Assembly: GCF_932526225.1 (NCBI RefSeq)
Contig: NC_064036.1
Coordinates: forward strand, 19,614,953 to 19,678,952
Direction: 5' to 3'
Length of the DNA stretch: 64,000 bases
From: Nematostella vectensis
Lineage: Eukaryota > Cnidaria > Anthozoa > Actiniaria > Edwardsiidae
Below, in pieces: positions 60,296 through 64,000 of the stretch (positions within the stretch are counted from its first letter, which is position 1; every line of letters begins with the position of its first letter). The translations under genes were made by a program, and so were the position numbers. The notes beneath the pieces were generated by a model. That model made no database searches and was not told where the DNA came from. It worked only from the letters and a program-made list of their open reading frames with translations.

Positions 60296-60515
60296 AAAAC
60301 CTTTAAAAGAAAAAGTCGACAGCAACGCAGATTTATGTTTTTTAGAACGATATTTCGGCAGACCAATACCTGCCTTCTTCAGGTTATATAAGTTACAATG
60401 GCATGTTACTGTAACTCATTTATGACCTGAAGAAGGCAGGTATTGGCCTGCCGAAATATCGTTCTAAAAAAAACATAAATCTGCGTTGTTGTCGACTTTT
60501 TCTTTTAAAGGTTTT
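60296..60515. mobile_element. 220-bp foldback element
   Basis: The left arm 60296-60384 (AAAACCTTTAAAAGAAAAAG ... CCTTCTTCAGGT) pairs with the right arm 60425-60515 across a 40-nt loop, with few mismatches over about 90 bp. The arms carry CCTGAAGAAGGCAGG and CCGAAATATCGTTC, a motif common at ends of animal mobile elements. No target duplication was resolved. Confidence 0.75.
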
Positions 60516-60529
60516 TCTTTTTGCCACGT

Positions 60530-62490
60530 TAGAAAATATTTGAATAAAAATGAGCAGAATTTAATTTAAACCCCCCACACACAGACACATCAGTTAAATC
60601 AATAATATAAGTATAATTAATTAATACTCGTTTCAAGAATGGAAACTTCTCAGCAAATAATCAAATGAAATTTCAAGGTTCGAGGTTATTAAATTGTTCC
60701 TCCCAATTTGGTTAATCAACAGTAGGATTATCATCATTACAGAAGTGTGATTGACTACATAGCCACTTTGCTAAAGAGATATCCTACTGTATATATGTTG
60801 TATAAGTAAATCTTTATGAAAGGACAAAATTTTAGCAAATTTATATTTCAAAGCCCCAAAATTTGTTTCCTTTTTATAGAGTAACCCACCATATAAGAAC
60901 CTTTTGATTTTTTTTTGGCTTTGTAGGTTCTTATATTTGGGGGAATAATAATCCAAAATTTCTGCCTATAGGCTTTTAAATCACTAGGTTCTTATACGCG
61001 AGTTTTTACTTTATTGAACTCAATCATCTGCTCTAGGGAACAAGCTTGACCTAGTTTGATTCAAAAACAAAAAAAATTGTGGCTCAACGTCCAGGGCTTG
61101 AAATGTGGGTATATTTGTTGCAAAGGTTATCAAGAAAAGAGGTAAACAAGCGAACGCCGATCTTTTTGTGACGTTTTTGTCAAACGACACTAAATGGGAG
61201 CTCAGCATTCTGCCATGCTCGGACTTGTCCGTCAACACCATATCATTTCAATCTTACTTGTTAATGCACAGGGGAGTGAATAGTGCTGGCCATGAAAGCG
61301 GACAGAGCCGGACAGTGCCAAATCGACCAGCCCATTCCGCCACTGCGTCTAAAAACTTGTTCAGTCCAATCTAGAACAGCCCTAAAATTCTAGATCAGCC
61401 CAAGAAGACAACTTTGGCGGCTTTAGCGGAGGGCTAGGTTGAGATGCCAAAAAGATTAAGATCCATAGGTCAAAGGAAAAGAATTTTGAATTACTGACAC
61501 GAAAATGTGATTGCTTCCTAAGAGAGGGGAAAATGGTAATTAATCATTTAGATAAGCTAGAATGTTAAATCAAGGACGGCGTGAGGGGCGGGTAGGTAAC
61601 AGGGTATTCACAGGCGTTTACATGTGTTTACATATGTGGGGCACTTCACAAGGGAAAGACTTCTCAAGAGAGGAGTTTGTGGGTCTCCTGTGGCAGAACC
61701 GCTGACCATAAAAATCGAGACAAAACAATCAGGACATCAAGCATAACAAGATCAAAAAGAGTTTGTCTTTGACCAAGGGTCTCAGGCTCGCCTTCGATCT
61801 ATGCATAAAATCGTCTTCAAAATGATTTGGTAAGTTTTAGCATACAAAAGTAACTTTGATCCTCAAGCTTGTCGTTTATACCGGCGACAGGTGAACTGGT
61901 TAACTATAAACTTTCGTAGGTTGAATATTAATTCAAGTCGTTCATATTTTCTTTTCAAACATCCGAAGACGCTTGATAATCATCACTTCCTTACTTATAT
62001 TCAATAACATTTCATCTAAATTACTGAATCTTTAGTTTTGCGGAATAGTGGTGAAAATATTACAATATAAACGGCACTGCAAAGTATCGAGGTCGAATTT
62101 ATTGCATCATTTGCTTTTTTGACATAAAGACAATACAACATTTGAGGGAATTATAGTATATCCATGTAAACATTTCGGATAAAAGAAGAGAAGAATCACA
62201 TTTTTTCACGGTACACGTTTATTCATAGATTTATTTCTATTGAACGGTTATGAATTCATAACGGCAATAGAAAAACAATTGCTACTAACAACAATCTAAG
62301 ATGCAAAAATATTATTGCTGTTTTGATAATTAAATATGTTAAAAAAAATTCAAGAAAGATCAATGATAATAACATGAAACATAATTCTGTTCTGAGTGAT
62401 GCCCTTTAGGCCATATTACGTAACACTGTTTTTCATTTTTATAACCGAATCAACTTCGGCTAAGTTATTTGTTGCTTAGTTGTTTAAAAT
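60530..62490. other. intergenic, no gene recognised
   Basis: AT-rich sequence. GGTTCTTATA and its inverse recur at about 60890-61000. A 73-codon minus frame and an 89-codon plus frame near 61.0-61.4 kb have no recognisable motif or splice support. Confidence 0.5.
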
Positions 62491-62491
62491 G

Positions 62492-62773
62492 TATACACCT
62501 ATTTCAATAAAGGTTGTCAGTGCGAACGGCGAATGGCAATTGCCAAAAGGCAGTTCTACGACCGAAAGGTGTTTATGGGTAGTAATTATTTGTAAAAATA
62601 AAGGTGATAAATAAAGTCAAGCGATGTCAGAACCATATATTAATTACATTAAATGGACAGTCGTATGTTTTATTTATATTTTTCTGAACACGGGTCCTTT
62701 CGGCCGTAGAACTGCCATTTCACAATCGCCATTTGCCGTTTGCACTGACAACGTTTTTTGAAATAGGTGTATG
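62492..62773. mobile_element. 278-bp MITE with TA-type ends
   Basis: The arms TACACCTATTTCAATAAAGG (from 62494) and its inverse ending AAATAGGTGTA (62771) pair for about 75 bp, including GTTGTCAGTGC and GCAGTTCTACG blocks. TA dinucleotides adjoin the ends, as for Tc1/mariner-type MITEs. No coding potential. Confidence 0.8.
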
Positions 62774-63044
62774 TAATACGGATAACGGCAATAAACTACG
62801 TAACGCAGCCGAGTGCTTCTCCGTAAGGAATTCAAACACTGTTGAATTCGTACTCAAACTCGTAATACTCGTTTAACTCGTTGTTATTTTAATTGACAAG
62901 ATTTAAAGTGTCTTTCACTTTCAAGCACGAATACATTTCTAGCACATCGGGTGCAAAAGTTTAAATGTTGTCTGTTTGTATTAAACCCCATAGTGTCTGA
63001 CGCATTGATGCAAAGGCGAAGACATCTAAAGGAAATAGTCGGAA

Positions 63045-64000
63045 ATGCAAGACCAGGCCGACATCGGAGCTGAGGCTAGACATACAAACACTAGCCCTGA
63101 CACTAGCGGGCTCACAACACTACGCTTCGCCAAAATTAAAATTGAGAGAGATAGCAACGAGGAGGTCGTCAAGTATCAGGATCTCCCGGAAGTAGAAAAA
63201 GACTGTGTTGTGAAGAAAGAAACGCATGACAACCCCGTTAAACATGATTTACAAGTCGTATTTACAGAATCCAGCGAGCTGCACGTGGAGGAAGCCATCG
63301 AGGAGTCACAGCAGTTCCAGTGTTTCGTCTGCTCGAAAGCCTTTCCCACTGAGATAGCGCTAAAACGACATAACAATGTCCACGATAGAATTAACAAATG
63401 CACGTGCTCTTACTGCGGCAAAGAATTCAATACTAGTCGAAATATGAAACGCCATATACGCTTCCACACCCAGGAGAAACCGTACAAGTGTTCACACTGC
63501 CCTAAAGCCTTTAGCGACGCTTCCATCCTCAAGAGGCACACGCGCACGCACACGAAAGAGAAACCGTACGTGTGCGAGATATGCGGTAAAGCATTTATCC
63601 AATCAAACGGCTTGAGATTTCACCAGATAGTCCACACAGGGGCACAGCCAAACGGATGCAAAATCCATACTTGTGACTTCTGCTCTAAAGCATTTGGTCG
63701 CCATAGTGATTTAGTTCGCCACGTACGCACCCACACTGGTGCGAGGCCATTTCAGTGTGAGCACTGCCCCAAGGCGTTCACCTCTTCGTCGAACTGCTCT
63801 CGTCACATGCGCATTCACACGAATGAAAGACTTTTTCAATGCGACTTGTGCGAAAAGGCTTTCATCGATCGTGCTGACTTGCGAAGGCACTGTCAACGCA
63901 CCCATTCTGACAATAGAACGCGGTATTCCTGTGGTGTCTGTAAGAAGACGTTCAAGTCGCAAAGGAGTGTGGGGCACCACTCATGTCGCGCATTGGAGGA
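63045..64000 (+). CDS. C2H2 zinc-finger protein, N-terminal 318 residues (open at window end)
   Basis: ATG 63045 follows an in-frame TAG nine bases upstream, and the frame stays open to the edge. Residues 1-90 are acidic and carry no KRAB, BTB or SCAN motif that I can see; AKIKIERDSNEEVVKYQ resembles a short SUMO-site region. From residue 93 there are seven C2H2 fingers (CFVCSKAF, CSYCGKEF, CSHCPKAF, CEICGKAF, CDFCSKAF, CEHCPKAF, CDLCEKAF) joined partly by TGEKPY-like linkers (TQEKPYK, TKEKPYV, TGARPFQ). An eighth finger ends as HHSC (C2HC). A longer linker (GAQPNGCKIHT) separates fingers 4 and 5. Likely a nuclear sequence-specific DNA-binding protein. The orthologue cannot be named from fingers alone. 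It appears intronless so far. Confidence 0.93.
   Translation, partial: MQDQADIGAEARHTNTSPDTSGLTTLRFAKIKIERDSNEEVVKYQDLPEVEKDCVVKKETHDNPVKHDLQVVFTESSELHVEEAIEESQQFQCFVCSKAFPTEIALKRHNNVHDRINKCTCSYCGKEFNTSRNMKRHIRFHTQEKPYKCSHCPKAFSDASILKRHTRTHTKEKPYVCEICGKAFIQSNGLRFHQIVHTGAQPNGCKIHTCDFCSKAFGRHSDLVRHVRTHTGARPFQCEHCPKAFTSSSNCSRHMRIHTNERLFQCDLCEKAFIDRADLRRHCQRTHSDNRTRYSCGVCKKTFKSQRSVGHHSCRALE

Noticed and set aside
60425..60470. Hammerhead ribozyme core (CTGAAGA ... GAAA)
   Set aside because: The closing 10.1-11.1 pair is A/C and no stems I or III could be found around it.

Overview
The window looks like animal nuclear DNA, most probably from an anthozoan cnidarian such as a sea anemone. The evidence is GT-AG introns at conserved phases, metazoan gene families (Cdc42, NIP7, UBXN10, a death-domain TNF receptor, a 7TM receptor of the cnidarian secretin/methuselah type, a C2H2 zinc-finger protein) and a heavy load of MITEs, minisatellites, a DIRS-type retrotransposon and a LINE. 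The species call is inference; nothing bacterial or viral was seen.

Layout. 1-0.1 kb: first coding exon of a Cdc42 GTPase (minus), cut by the window edge. 2.4-6.5 kb: five-exon basic coiled-coil protein (minus) of unknown family. 6.5-7.0 kb: compact divergent promoter with two CACGTG E-boxes. 7.0-11.4 kb: complete five-exon NIP7 (plus). 13.0-14.4 kb: complete two-exon UBXN10 (plus). 15.6-23.7 kb: complete five-exon TNF-receptor-like protein with a death domain (plus), with a 5'-truncated LINE in intron 3 and an inverted duplication at its stop codon. 24-30 kb: no gene; small MITEs and two long satellites (26-mer and 31-mer). 30.5-37.2 kb: secretin-like GPCR (minus) whose 4.3-kb intron is almost entirely a 35-bp VNTR; it carries an in-frame TAG at one exon end. 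37.2-63.0 kb: gene-poor and built of repeats: a foldback element with a 9-bp target duplication, two loci of one 21-bp G-rich minisatellite (1.0 and 3.4 kb), a decayed DIRS retrotransposon (about 41.4-47.2 kb) split by a MULE-like element, a 1.84-kb terminal-inverted-repeat element, three head-to-tail copies of a 1.45-kb unit, and an old segmental duplication linking 47.7-50.2 kb to 59.3-60.1 kb. 63.0 kb to the end: a zinc-finger protein (plus), open at the edge.

The genes do not form an operon-like pathway. NIP7 serves 60S ribosome assembly, UBXN10 is a p97 adaptor linked to cilia, and the TNFR and GPCR are membrane receptors. The most notable content is structural: insertions with readable target-site duplications, a filled/empty-site pair inside a segmental duplication, and several tandem arrays that create very long but spurious reading frames.
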